From assembly GCF_003751635.1 (NCBI RefSeq), contig NZ_RJVI01000001.1, positions 536,726 to 600,725 of the forward strand: DNA of 64,000 nt, written 5' to 3'. Both the position numbers and the translations under genes were made by a program. Source of the DNA: Inmirania thermothiophila (GTDB lineage Bacteria > Pseudomonadota > Gammaproteobacteria > DSM-100275). The notes below the pieces were generated by a model. That model had not been told where the DNA came from. It was given only the letters and a program-made list of their open reading frames with translations, and did no database searches. Below are positions 14,551 through 22,399 of this stretch, piece by piece; position 1 is the first letter of the stretch; the number at the start of each line of letters is the position of its first letter.

Positions 14551-16272
14551 GTGCCGGTGGGTGCGCCGGGGACCGCGACGCTGACGCCCGCCCGCCGGCC
14601 GGCGGGCGGGCGCGCCTTCGCCTTGGATCCGTGGCGGCTGACGGTGCTTGCCCTCGCGGCGCTGCTGGCGCTTCCCGTGGTCACCGTCGCCGCCCACGTC
14701 TTCCACCCGGCGGGCGAGGTCTGGCGGCACCTGGTGGCGACGGTGCTCGCCGAGTACGTGCGCAACTCGCTGCTGCTCGCCGCCGGGGTGGGTGCGGGGA
14801 CGCTGGTGATCGGGGTCGGCACGGCCTGGCTCACCACCCTGTGCCGCTTCCCGGGGCGGCGTCTCTTCGAGTGGGCGCTGCTGCTGCCGCTGGCGGTGCC
14901 CGCCTACATCATCGCCTACACCTACACCGGGATGCTGGACTTCGCCGGCCCCGTGCAGTCGGCGCTGCGCGAGGCCTTCGGCTGGCGCCACGGCGACTAC
15001 TGGTTTCCCGAGATCCGCTCCCTCGGCGGCGCGGTGGCGATGTTGACGCTGGTGCTCTACCCCTACGTCTACCTCCTCGCGCGCGCGGCCTTCCTGGAGC
15101 AGTCGGTGGCGGCCCTGGAGGCCGCGCGCATCCTCGGCTGCGGCCCGTGGGGCGCGTTCCTGCGGGTGGCGGTGCCGGCCGCGCGGCCGGCCATCGTCGC
15201 CGGGGTCAGCCTCGTCCTCATGGAGACGCTGGCCGACTTCGGCACCGTGCAGTACTTCGGCGTCAGCACCTTCACCACCGGGATCTACCGCACCTGGTTC
15301 GGGCTCGGCGACAGCGCCGCGGCGGCGCAGCTTGCGGCGGTGCTGCTGGGCTTCGTCTTCGCGGTGCTGGTGCTGGAGCGGCGCGCGCGGCGCCGGGCGC
15401 GCTTCCACCACGTCGCGGGGAGCGGACGGCCGCTGCCGGTGGTGCGTCTGCGCGGGGTGCGGGGCTGGCTCGCCGCCGCGGCCTGCGCGCTGCCGCTGCT
15501 GCTCGGCTTCGCCCTGCCCTTCCTACAGCTCGCGGCATGGACGGTGCAGACGGCGGAGAGCGCCTTCGATCCCCGCTTCCTGCGCCTCGTCGTCAACACC
15601 CTCAACCTCGCCGGCGGCACCGCCGTCCTCGCCCTCGTGGTGGCCCTCGTCATGGCCTACGGGCGGCGCCTGCGCGGCGGTGCGGCGGTGGCGGCGGCGG
15701 TGCGGGTGGCGGCGACGGGCTACGCCGTGCCCGGCACCGTCATCGCCGTCGGCGTGCTGATCCCCTTCGGTGCCCTGGACAACGCCCTCGACGCCTGGAT
15801 GCGGGCGCATCTCGGGGTCTCCACCGGGCTGCTTCTGTCGGGCACGGTGGCGGGCCTCGTCTTCGCCTACCTGGTGCGCTTCCTCGCGGTGTCGCTGAAC
15901 ACGGTGGAGTCGGGGCTTGCCAGGATCCGGCCCGCCATGGACGAGGCCGCGCGCACCCTCGGCCACGCCCCCCGCGAGATCCTGCGCCGCGTCCACCTGC
16001 CGATGCTGCGGGGCAGCCTGCTCACCGCGGTGCTGCTGGTCTTCGTCGACGTCATGAAGGAGCTGCCGGCGACCCTGATCCTGCGGCCCTTCAACTTCAA
16101 CACCCTGGCGGTGCGGGCCTACGAGCTGGCCTCGGACGAGCGCCTCATGGATGCCGCCGCACCGGCGGTCACCATCGTCCTCGCCGGCATCGTGCCGGTG
16201 CTGCTGCTCAGCCGCGCCATCGCCCGCAGCCGCCGCCGCGAGGTGGAGGCGGCCGAGCTCGGCACCCTCTGA
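14551..16272 (+). CDS. Iron(III) ABC transporter permease (fused two-domain)
   Basis: This 573-residue membrane protein starts at GTG. It has about twelve membrane segments in two homologous halves, each with a BPD-transporter EAA-type loop: ALEAARILGCGPWGAFLRVAVPAARPA (about 190-215) and MDEAARTLGHAPREILRRVHLPML (about 465-490). This is the FbpB fused-permease layout that moves Fe(III) through the inner membrane. The ATP-binding subunit FbpC is not next to it; only 3 bases separate its stop from that of the convergent sensor kinase gene. An ATPase must be supplied from elsewhere. Confidence 0.92.
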   Translation: MPVGAPGTATLTPARRPAGGRAFALDPWRLTVLALAALLALPVVTVAAHVFHPAGEVWRHLVATVLAEYVRNSLLLAAGVGAGTLVIGVGTAWLTTLCRFPGRRLFEWALLLPLAVPAYIIAYTYTGMLDFAGPVQSALREAFGWRHGDYWFPEIRSLGGAVAMLTLVLYPYVYLLARAAFLEQSVAALEAARILGCGPWGAFLRVAVPAARPAIVAGVSLVLMETLADFGTVQYFGVSTFTTGIYRTWFGLGDSAAAAQLAAVLLGFVFAVLVLERRARRRARFHHVAGSGRPLPVVRLRGVRGWLAAAACALPLLLGFALPFLQLAAWTVQTAESAFDPRFLRLVVNTLNLAGGTAVLALVVALVMAYGRRLRGGAAVAAAVRVAATGYAVPGTVIAVGVLIPFGALDNALDAWMRAHLGVSTGLLLSGTVAGLVFAYLVRFLAVSLNTVESGLARIRPAMDEAARTLGHAPREILRRVHLPMLRGSLLTAVLLVFVDVMKELPATLILRPFNFNTLAVRAYELASDERLMDAAAPAVTIVLAGIVPVLLLSRAIARSRRREVEAAELGTL

Positions 16273-16275
16273 GGC

Positions 16276-17598
16276 TCAGGCTGCGGGCAGCTCCACCTCC
16301 ACCGCGAGGCCGCCGAGCGCGGCCGAGGGCGCGAGCCGCAGCCGTCCGCCGTAGTGCCCGACGATGTCGGCGACGATGGCGAGGCCGAGGCCGTGCCCCG
16401 GCGCGGCCTCGTCGGCGCGGCGGCCCCGGCGCGCGAGCGCCTGCGTCGCCTGCGGCTCGATCCCGGGGCCGTCGTCCTCGATGCGCAGCACGAGCCGCGC
16501 CGCCTCCTGCCGCGCCTCGACGCGGACCCGCCGGCGGGCCCAGCGCACGGCGTTGTCGAGGAGGTTGCCGAGGAGCTCGACGAGGTCGTCCCGGTCGCCG
16601 GCGAAGGCGCATCGGGGCGGCAGGGCGAGCTCCACGGCGAGGTCGTCGCGCCCGTGCATGCGCTGCACGAGGGCGGCGAGCTCGTGCACCTCGGGGGCGA
16701 GCAGCACGCGCCGGCCCGGCTCCGGGTGACCGGCAATGCGCGCGCGGCGCAGCTCGCGGGTGATGCGGGTCTCGATGGCGTCGAGCTGGGCGGCGAGCTC
16801 GCGCGCGGCGGCGCTGCCGGCGAGCTCCGGGTCGGCGAGCGCGCGTCGGGCGACGGCGAGCGGGGTCTTGAGGGCGTGGGCGAGGTCGCCGATGGCGCTG
16901 CGGCTGCGGGCGAGGCGCTCGCGCAGCAGGGCCACGAGGCGGCCGATCTCGGCCAGCAGGGGGCGGATCTCGGCGGGGGCGCGGGCGGGATCCGGGACGC
17001 CGTCGGCGCCGTCGCGCAGCCGGCGCACCGCCTCGGCGGCGGCGCGCAGCGGGGCGAGGGCACGGCCCACGATCCAGCCCTGGAGGGCGAGGACGAGCGC
17101 GGCCGCGGCGGCGGCGGCGAGGGCGAGGCGACGGGTGAGCCCGGCGAGCGCCGCCTCCACGGGCATGAGGTCCTCGGCGACGAGGACGGTCAGGGTCATG
17201 CCCTGCTTGCGGTAGTCGCCGCCCACCGCCAGCAGGCGCTGCCCCGCGGGTCCCGGCAGGTGCAGCCGCCCGGTCGGCAGAGCGTCGGGCAGGGCCAGCT
17301 CCGCGTCCCACAGGGAGCGCGAGCGCAGGGTCCTGCCGCCGCCCTGCACCACGTAGTAGTGGCCGGAGAGGGGGCGGTGGAAGACCGGGTCGAGGCGGCG
17401 CTCGTCGAGGACGGGGGCGCCGTCGGCGCCGCGCGCCACCGCCGCGAGGACGCCCTCGAGATCGTGCTCGAGGCGCGCGGCGACGTAGTCCTCCAGGAGG
17501 GCGCCGAGGCCCCGTCCGCCGAGCCAGGCGAGGGCGGCGAAGGCGAGGACCAGCGCCAGGCTGAGGCTTGCCAGGAGCCGTGCGCGCAGCGAGGTCAT
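16276..17598 (-). CDS. Sensor histidine kinase (OmpR/PhoQ-type)
   Basis: The 440-residue membrane kinase has TM1 at about 10-30, a 125-residue periplasmic sensor region, TM2 at about 157-177, then HAMP, a dimerisation helix with DLAHALKTPLAVA (phospho-accepting His241), and the ATPase domain. Boxes are NLLDNA (N), DDGPGI (G1) and GHGLGL (G2). The HALKTPL form is common in PhoQ-like kinases. It is the last gene of a seven-gene operon and overlaps the response regulator by 4 bases. The PepSY and redox cytochromes upstream suggest a periplasmic redox or envelope signal, which is inference. Confidence 0.9.
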   Translation of the reverse strand: MTSLRARLLASLSLALVLAFAALAWLGGRGLGALLEDYVAARLEHDLEGVLAAVARGADGAPVLDERRLDPVFHRPLSGHYYVVQGGGRTLRSRSLWDAELALPDALPTGRLHLPGPAGQRLLAVGGDYRKQGMTLTVLVAEDLMPVEAALAGLTRRLALAAAAAAALVLALQGWIVGRALAPLRAAAEAVRRLRDGADGVPDPARAPAEIRPLLAEIGRLVALLRERLARSRSAIGDLAHALKTPLAVARRALADPELAGSAAARELAAQLDAIETRITRELRRARIAGHPEPGRRVLLAPEVHELAALVQRMHGRDDLAVELALPPRCAFAGDRDDLVELLGNLLDNAVRWARRRVRVEARQEAARLVLRIEDDGPGIEPQATQALARRGRRADEAAPGHGLGLAIVADIVGHYGGRLRLAPSAALGGLAVEVELPAA

Positions 17599-18263
17599 GC
17601 CGCCCCGGGATCGAGGAGATAGCCCTGTCCGCGCAGGGCCCGGATGCGGTGGCGCCCGATCTTGCGCCGCAGCCGCGCGATGTGGACCTCGAGGGCGTTG
17701 CTCTCTGGGGCGTCGGCGATGCCCCAGGTCTCGTCGACGAGGGTGGCGCGGGGGACGATGCGTCCGCTGCGCAGCATCAGCGCGCGCAGGAGGCGGAACT
17801 CGGTGGCGGTGAGGGGGTGCTCGGCACCGTCGGGGGTGACGACGCTCTGGCGGGTCTCGTCGAGGGCGAGCCCGGCGGCACGCAGCGGACCCGGCAGCCG
17901 GGGCGTGCCGCGCCGCAGGAGGGCGCGGATCCGCTCCAGCAGCTCCTCGGGGTGGAAGGGCTTGCCGAGGTAGTCGTCGGCCCCGGCGCGCAGGCCCTCG
18001 ACGCGCTCGCTCCAGGCGTCGCGGGCGGTGAGGACGAGCACGGGCACGGCGCAGCCCTGCGCGCGCCAGCGGCGCAGCACCTCCAGGCCCGGCAGATCCG
18101 GCAGCCCGAGGTCGAGGATGACCACCGCATAGGGCTCGGTGGCGCCGAGATGCAGGGCCTCGCGGCCGCTCGTGGTGCGGTCGACGCGAAAACCGGCGGC
18201 GGCGAGATCCTCGGCGATGCCGCGGGCGAGGGCGGCGTCGTCCTCCACCACCAGGGCGCGCAT
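17595..18263 (-). CDS. OmpR/PhoP-family response regulator
   Basis: The 222-residue regulator has a receiver domain (1-120) with acidic Asp8/Asp9, phospho-accepting Asp51 in LDLGLPDLPG, Thr79 and Lys101. A winged-helix DNA-binding domain follows (about 125-220) with LTATEFRLLRALM, VEVH-like ALEVHIARLRRKIG and the wing RALRGQGYLL. Its ATG shares one base with the stop of the PepSY gene (TGATG) and its stop overlaps the kinase start, so all three are coupled. It probably regulates this operon, though no binding repeat was identified. Confidence 0.92.
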   Translation of the reverse strand: MRALVVEDDAALARGIAEDLAAAGFRVDRTTSGREALHLGATEPYAVVILDLGLPDLPGLEVLRRWRAQGCAVPVLVLTARDAWSERVEGLRAGADDYLGKPFHPEELLERIRALLRRGTPRLPGPLRAAGLALDETRQSVVTPDGAEHPLTATEFRLLRALMLRSGRIVPRATLVDETWGIADAPESNALEVHIARLRRKIGRHRIRALRGQGYLLDPGAA

Positions 18264-18562
18264 CAGGGTTCCTCGTCCTCCACCGAGAGCAGTCGTCCGC
18301 TGGCGGCGTCCAGCAGGAGCTTGCGCACCCGGCCGTCCTTGCCGAGGACCTCCACCTCGTAGACCGGCCGGCCGTCCTCGTCCTCGAGCTCCAGCTCGAG
18401 GATGCGCCCGGCAAGGTGCGGCGGGATGCGCGCCATGATGCGCTCCAGGGACAGGACCCTGCCGGATTCGCGCAGCCGGCGGGCGCGCTCGTGGTCGCCC
18501 CCGCCGCCCGCCGCCGCGGCCAGCGCCGCCAGCGCCAGCATCGCTGCCGCCGCCGTCCTCAC
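18263..18562 (-). CDS. PepSY domain exported protein
   Basis: The 99-residue protein has a signal sequence and one PepSY domain (about 35-95): LERIMARIPPHLAGRILELE, PVYEVEVLGKDGRVRKLLLD, then ASGRLLSVEDEEP. PepSY proteins of this size are periplasmic and often pair with two-component systems and membrane redox proteins. I choose the GTG at 18562, which overlaps the cytochrome b561 stop by 4 bases (GTGA); an ATG at 18598 would add 12 residues. The next gene, the response regulator, shares its final A. Confidence 0.8.
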   Translation of the reverse strand: MRTAAAAMLALAALAAAAGGGGDHERARRLRESGRVLSLERIMARIPPHLAGRILELELEDEDGRPVYEVEVLGKDGRVRKLLLDAASGRLLSVEDEEP

Positions 18563-19104
18563 CGCCCGCCCGGCCCCGCCCGCTTGCGCCCGGTCCACAT
18601 CGCACGGACCAGGTTCTCACCGCCGAGGAGGCTGCTCAAGAGCACCCCGCCGAGGTGGAGCAGGACCAGGAACAGGCTGAGACCGGCGAGGAACTCGTGC
18701 AGCTCCTCCGCGGCCTCCCCCGCGCCCCCGGGCTCCAGGGCGGCCAGCCCGCTCGCCACCACCAGCGCGAGCGTCGCCAGCATCAGCACCACCGACCAGC
18801 CCCCGGCCGGGTTGTGGCCGAGATGGTGCGGCGGGTCGCCCGCGGCGAGGGCGCGCAGGTAGGCGATGGCCTCGCGCGGGGGGCGGACGAAGTCGCGGAA
18901 GCGGGCGTGGCGGGTGCCGACGAGGCCCCACAGCAGGCGCAAGGCGACGATGCCGCCGACGAGGTACCCCACCGCCACGTGCAGCCCCTCGAGGGTCTCG
19001 GCGCTGGCCCATGCCAGGGCGTAGGCGAGCACGAGGCTCCAGTGCAGGATCCGCACCAGCGGGTCCCAGACCGTGACCTCCGCCGGCGGGGCGCGCTCAG
19101 TCAT
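18559..19104 (-). CDS. Cytochrome b561 family protein (second copy)
   Basis: The 181-residue protein has four membrane helices and two pairs of heme-ligand histidines, typical of cytochrome b561 (PF01292-like). Examples are RILHWSLVLAYALAW, EGLHVAVGYLVGG, the conserved loop GTRHARFRDFVRPPREA with LGHNPAGGW, and the final ELHEFLAGLSLFLVLLHLGG. It should pass quinol electrons to the periplasmic c-type cytochromes encoded upstream. The ATG at 19104 follows GGGAGG by seven bases and overlaps the diheme cytochrome stop by 8 bases. A 134-base segment is nearly identical to the first copy. Confidence 0.9.
   Translation of the reverse strand: MTERAPPAEVTVWDPLVRILHWSLVLAYALAWASAETLEGLHVAVGYLVGGIVALRLLWGLVGTRHARFRDFVRPPREAIAYLRALAAGDPPHHLGHNPAGGWSVVLMLATLALVVASGLAALEPGGAGEAAEELHEFLAGLSLFLVLLHLGGVLLSSLLGGENLVRAMWTGRKRAGPGGR
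18797..18930. repeat. 134-base block shared by the two cytochrome b561 genes, copy 1
   Basis: This block aligns without gaps to 20329-20462, with 8 mismatches counted by eye (about 94% identity). It encodes the loop from GTRHARFRDFVRPP to LGHNPAGGW. Flanking parts of the two genes are much less alike, so either strong protein constraint or gene conversion has kept this block similar. Confidence 0.85.
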
Positions 19105-19642
19105 CTTCCCACCTCCCGTGGCCGGGGATGCGGACATCGTCCTCGTCGAACAATCCCTGCGCCGCCCTAGTGTGGCACGCGGGGCAGTTGGCGAAGCTCC
19201 CCACCTCGGGGTTCTCCACCACCCAGCGGCGGCGCACCTCGTCGTGCTTGCGCAGGAAATAGCGCGTGGTGGTGATCCGTGGCAGCCCGTCGGCCGTGGC
19301 GGGGGCGGGGCGCCTTCGGGCGCGCACGCCGGGGCGGCGGTCGCCGGCGTGGGCCTCGAGATAGGCCCGCACGCGGGCCGCGGTCGCCGGGTCGAGGCTT
19401 GCGTCGTCGCCGAAGTGGGCGTCGAGCCGGTCCATGATGCGCGCCCATTCGGCGGCGGTGAGCAGGGCCGGGGGATAGGCCATGTGGCAGGCGCCGCACT
19501 CCTCGACGTAGGCCCGGTCGGTGGCCGGCGGCAGGTCGGGGCGGTGGCGGCGCCAGCCGTCCTCGCCGGCGGCGATGCGCAGGGCGCCGGCGGTGGCCGC
19601 GAGCGCGGCCAGCACGATGAGGGCGCTTCGGACGTATCGCAT
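19097..19642 (-). CDS. Diheme cytochrome c (DHC family)
   Basis: The 181-residue periplasmic protein has a signal peptide (1 to about 25) and two heme c motifs, CGACH (49-53) and CPACH (153-157). Length and spacing fit the DHC family, whose members partner SHP cytochromes and a membrane cytochrome b in Rhodobacter and Shewanella. The ATG at 19642 follows AGGAGG by 6 bases. It lies between the SHP-like cytochrome gene and the second b561 gene; electron flow from b561 through DHC to SHP is the expected scheme. Confidence 0.9.
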   Translation of the reverse strand: MRYVRSALIVLAALAATAGALRIAAGEDGWRRHRPDLPPATDRAYVEECGACHMAYPPALLTAAEWARIMDRLDAHFGDDASLDPATAARVRAYLEAHAGDRRPGVRARRRPAPATADGLPRITTTRYFLRKHDEVRRRWVVENPEVGSFANCPACHTRAAQGLFDEDDVRIPGHGRWEDD

Positions 19643-19659
19643 GGGGATCCTCCTCGTTT

Positions 19660-20058
19660 TCACTGGCGGGACAGGAAGGTGACGAGATCCCCCTTCTCCC
19701 GGGCGGTGCAGACCCGGCCCAGCACCCAGCGGCAGTTGCGGTGCAGCCACTTGCCGATCTTGCCGGCGTCGGTGAGCCGCTCGGGGTTGGCCGAGGGGGC
19801 CATGGGGTCGATGCGCTCGCCGGTGCGCACGTGACGACCGGGGCGGGTGAGGTCGTCACCGTGGCAGCTCGTGCAGGCGCGGGGGCGGCCGTCGGGGCCG
19901 GGGAAGGTGCGGCGCCAGAGGGCGGCGCCGCGCTCGGCGGAGAAGGGGCCGGCGGTGCGCCACTGGGCGAGCAGGCGCTCGGCCGCCGGTGGGGGGGCGG
20001 CGCCGGCCGCGGCGGCGGCGAGCAGGGCGGCTGCGGCGAGGGCAAGGCGTCGGTTCAT
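19660..20058 (-). CDS. SHP-like cytochrome c (DUF1924)
   Basis: The 132-residue periplasmic cytochrome has a signal peptide (1-20) and one heme motif CTSCH (62-66) in the context GRPRACTSCHGDDLTRPGRH. Two further cysteines in NCRWVLGRVC (109 and 117) could form the disulfide known in SHP (sphaeroides heme protein), a high-spin cytochrome that binds oxygen and nitric oxide. Those family properties are from SHP literature, not visible here. The start overlaps the upstream b561 gene by 4 bases. The axial ligand cannot be assigned by eye. Confidence 0.85.
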   Translation of the reverse strand: MNRRLALAAAALLAAAAAGAAPPPAAERLLAQWRTAGPFSAERGAALWRRTFPGPDGRPRACTSCHGDDLTRPGRHVRTGERIDPMAPSANPERLTDAGKIGKWLHRNCRWVLGRVCTAREKGDLVTFLSRQ

Positions 20059-20651
20059 GGCGTCCTCCTCTTGCGTCCGTGGAACAGGGCGGCCACGAGG
20101 TCCTCGCGGTGCTGCACGCAGGCCGCGAGCACGCCGGCGACGTGGGCCGCGGCGAGGACGAGCACCCCGTCGGCGAGGAGCTCGTGTCCGGCCGCGAGGG
20201 CGGCGGTGCCCCGGGGTCCCAGGTCGGGGACGAGCCCGGCCAGCGGGCCGGCCCCTTCGGCGGCGGCGTGGAGGGCGAGCCCGGTCGCCGTCGTCGTCCC
20301 CACCGCCGCGAGCAGGGCGAGCACCATCCAGCCCCCGGCGGGGTTGTGACCGAGGTGGCGCGGCGGGTCGCCCGCGGCGATGGCGCGCAGGTAGGCGAGG
20401 GCCTCGCGCGGGGGGCGGACGAAGTCGCGGAAGCGGGCGTGGCGGGTGCCCACGAAGCCCCAGGCCAGGCGCAGCGCCACCGCCACGGCGGCGATCTCGC
20501 CCGCGGCGACGTGCAGCCACAGCCAGCCGTCGCTCGCCCAGGCGACGGTCACGGCGGCGACCAGCGTCCAGTGGCCGACGCGCACCGGGAGGTCCCAGAC
20601 CGGGACCGTGTCGGCGGCGGCCGGAAGGCGGGGGCGGCCGGATGCGGGCAT
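20055..20651 (-). CDS. Cytochrome b561 family protein (first copy, operon head)
   Basis: The 198-residue four-helix membrane cytochrome begins MPASGRPR and shows WDLPVRVGHWTLVAAVTVAW, WLWLHVAAGEIAA, the family loop GTRHARFRDFVRPPREA with LGHNPAGGW, and a C-terminal AGHELLADGVLVLAAAHVAG. It heads the operon b561-SHP-DHC-b561-PepSY-regulator-kinase. The ATG at 20651 follows GGGAGG. An upstream in-frame extension lies in the gcvT promoter region and is rejected. Compared with the second copy it has a longer loop between the last two helices. Confidence 0.9.
   Translation of the reverse strand: MPASGRPRLPAAADTVPVWDLPVRVGHWTLVAAVTVAWASDGWLWLHVAAGEIAAVAVALRLAWGFVGTRHARFRDFVRPPREALAYLRAIAAGDPPRHLGHNPAGGWMVLALLAAVGTTTATGLALHAAAEGAGPLAGLVPDLGPRGTAALAAGHELLADGVLVLAAAHVAGVLAACVQHREDLVAALFHGRKRRTP
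20329..20462. repeat. 134-base block shared by the two cytochrome b561 genes, copy 2
   Basis: Partner of 18797-18930 in direct orientation, with 8 mismatches in 134 aligned bases. The two copies lie 1.4 kb apart in one operon. Confidence 0.85.
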
Positions 20652-20735
20652 GGCGTCCTCCCTGGGGGCGGTTGCCGGGGACGCTAGCGGACGTGGCTGA
20701 CACGGAGATGAAGGGCGTGGGGTGCGGCGTCCGCG

Positions 20736-20765
20736 TTGGAACTGCTGGGGGGCCAGCGCTATAGT
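20736..20765 (+). promoter_or_regulatory. Promoter of the gcv operon with overlapping palindrome
   Basis: TTGGAA (20736-20741) and TATAGT (20760-20765) are 18 bases apart, with a start near 20772 and a leader of about 107 bases before gcvT. The -10 element lies inside a perfect inverted repeat, GCGCTA-TAGT-TAGCGC (20756-20771), which could be an operator. I find no glycine riboswitch core in the leader. The rest of this 227-base divergent gap shows no gene. Confidence 0.6.
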
Positions 20766-20878
20766 TAGCGCCGTCGCCGGGGATGCATTCCCGCGCGGCC
20801 CGTGCCGGCGGGCAGCGCCGCCGCGCTCCATGGGGACGCCGCCTGCGGCACCGCACCACCGAGGAGTCCACGCCCGAG

Positions 20879-22009
20879 ATGTCCAGACGCACGCCCCTGC
20901 ACGACCACCACGTCGCCGGCGGCGCCCGCATGGTGGAGTTCGCCGGCTGGCGGATGCCGCTGCACTACGGCTCGCAGGTGGAGGAGCACCACCGCGTGCG
21001 CCGCGAGGCGGGCATGTTCGACGTCTCGCACATGACCATCGTCGATCTCGAGGGCCCGGCGGCGCGCCCCTTCCTGCGCCGGCTGCTCGCCAACGACGTG
21101 GACCGCCTGCAGGTGCCGGGCAAGGCGCTCTACGGCTGCATGCTCAACGAGCGGGGCGGGGTCGTCGACGACCTCATCGCCTACTTCCTCGCCGAGGGGC
21201 GCTTCCGCCTCGTGGTCAACGCCGCCACCCGCGAGAAGGATCTCGACTGGATCCGCCGCCACGCGGCACCGTTCGAGGTGGCGGTGACGGTGCGGGACGA
21301 TCTGGCGATGCTCGCGGTGCAGGGGCCGGCGGCGCGCGAGCGGGTGCACAGGGTGCTCGGCGCCGGGGCCGATGCCGCGGCGCGGCTTGCGCCCTTCCAC
21401 GGTGCCGAGATCGGCGGGCTCTTCGTGGCCCGCACCGGCTACACCGGCGAGGACGGCTACGAGCTCATGATCCCGGCCGCGGAGGCGGGCGCCTGGTGGG
21501 ACCGGCTGCGCGAGGCGGGGGTCGCGCCCTGCGGCCTGGGGGCGCGGGACACGCTGCGTCTCGAGGCCGGCATGTGCCTCTACGGCCAGGACATGGACGA
21601 GGAGGTGACCCCGCTCGAGTGCGGGCTGGGCTGGACCGTCGCCTGGGAGCCGGCCTCGCGCGCCTTCATCGGCCGCGAGGCGCTGGAGGCGCAGCGGGCG
21701 GCCGGGGTGACGGTGCGCGCCGTGGGCCTGCTCCTGGAGGGGCGCGGGGTGCTGCGCCACGGGCAGAAGGTGTACGTCCCGGGGCAGGGCGAGGGGGTGG
21801 TCACCAGCGGCGGCTTCTCGCCCACCCTCGGCCGCTCCATCGGCCTGGCCCGCGTGCCGGTGCGCGTCGGGACCCATTGCGAGGTGGAGATCCGCGGGCG
21901 GCGCGAGCGCGCCCGCATCGTCAAGCCGCCGTTCGTGCGTCACGGGCGGGTGATGGTGGACCTCGGCGGCGGCCCGAGCGGAGAGGAAGGAGAGCAGAGC
22001 GGTGAGTGA
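20879..22009 (+). CDS. gcvT: Glycine cleavage system T protein (aminomethyltransferase)
   Basis: GcvT transfers the aminomethyl carbon from lipoyl-GcvH to tetrahydrofolate and releases ammonia. The 376-residue protein begins [24 protein letters not shown] and has [11 protein letters not shown], the [10 protein letters not shown] motif, [10 protein letters not shown] and the C-terminal KPPFVR barrel. The ATG at 20879 has GAGGAG 12 bases upstream; a longer start would reach into the promoter. Its stop overlaps the gcvH GTG by 8 bases. It heads gcvT-gcvH-gcvPA-tpx-gcvPB-dgkA. Confidence 0.95.
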   Translation: MSRRTPLHDHHVAGGARMVEFAGWRMPLHYGSQVEEHHRVRREAGMFDVSHMTIVDLEGPAARPFLRRLLANDVDRLQVPGKALYGCMLNERGGVVDDLIAYFLAEGRFRLVVNAATREKDLDWIRRHAAPFEVAVTVRDDLAMLAVQGPAARERVHRVLGAGADAAARLAPFHGAEIGGLFVARTGYTGEDGYELMIPAAEAGAWWDRLREAGVAPCGLGARDTLRLEAGMCLYGQDMDEEVTPLECGLGWTVAWEPASRAFIGREALEAQRAAGVTVRAVGLLLEGRGVLRHGQKVYVPGQGEGVVTSGGFSPTLGRSIGLARVPVRVGTHCEVEIRGRRERARIVKPPFVRHGRVMVDLGGGPSGEEGEQSGE

Positions 22010-22394
22010 CATCCCGGCGCAGCTCAGGTACACCCGCAGCCACGAGTGGGTGCGGATCGAGGACGACGGCAGCGTGGTGGTGGGCATCACCGACCACGCC
22101 CAGGAGCAGCTCGGCGACCTGGTCTTCGTCGAGCTGCCGGAGGTGGGGCGCAGGGTCGCGGCGGGCGAGGACTGCGCGGTGGTGGAGTCGGTCAAGGCGG
22201 CCTCCGACGTCTACGCCCCGGTGGCCGGCGAGGTGGCCGAGGTCAACGGCGAGCTCGAGGGCAGCCCCGAGCTGGTCAACCAGGACCCCTACGGGCGCGG
22301 GTGGCTGTTCCGGCTCCGCGACGCCGACCTCGGCTCGGCCGAGCTCCTGGACGCCGAGGCCTACCGCGCCCACGTGGAGTCCGAGGAGCACTGA
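22002..22394 (+). CDS. gcvH: Glycine cleavage system H protein
   Basis: The 130-residue shuttle protein carries its lipoyl group on Lys65 in [14 protein letters not shown]. It presents glycine-derived intermediates to the P, T and L proteins. The start is GTG within the end of gcvT. The flanking [10 protein letters not shown] and [21 protein letters not shown] are family hallmarks. LipB and LipA, which install the lipoyl group, are encoded at 54.4-56.1 kb of this window. The L protein (lpdA) is not here. Confidence 0.96.
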   Translation: MSDIPAQLRYTRSHEWVRIEDDGSVVVGITDHAQEQLGDLVFVELPEVGRRVAAGEDCAVVESVKAASDVYAPVAGEVAEVNGELEGSPELVNQDPYGRGWLFRLRDADLGSAELLDAEAYRAHVESEEH

Positions 22395-22399
22395 GGGCC

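Noticed and set aside
20772-20878. Glycine riboswitch upstream of gcvT
   Set aside because: The CACCGAGGAG before the start resembles part of the aptamer, but only one such block is present, it doubles as the ribosome site, and I cannot form the conserved aptamer stems.
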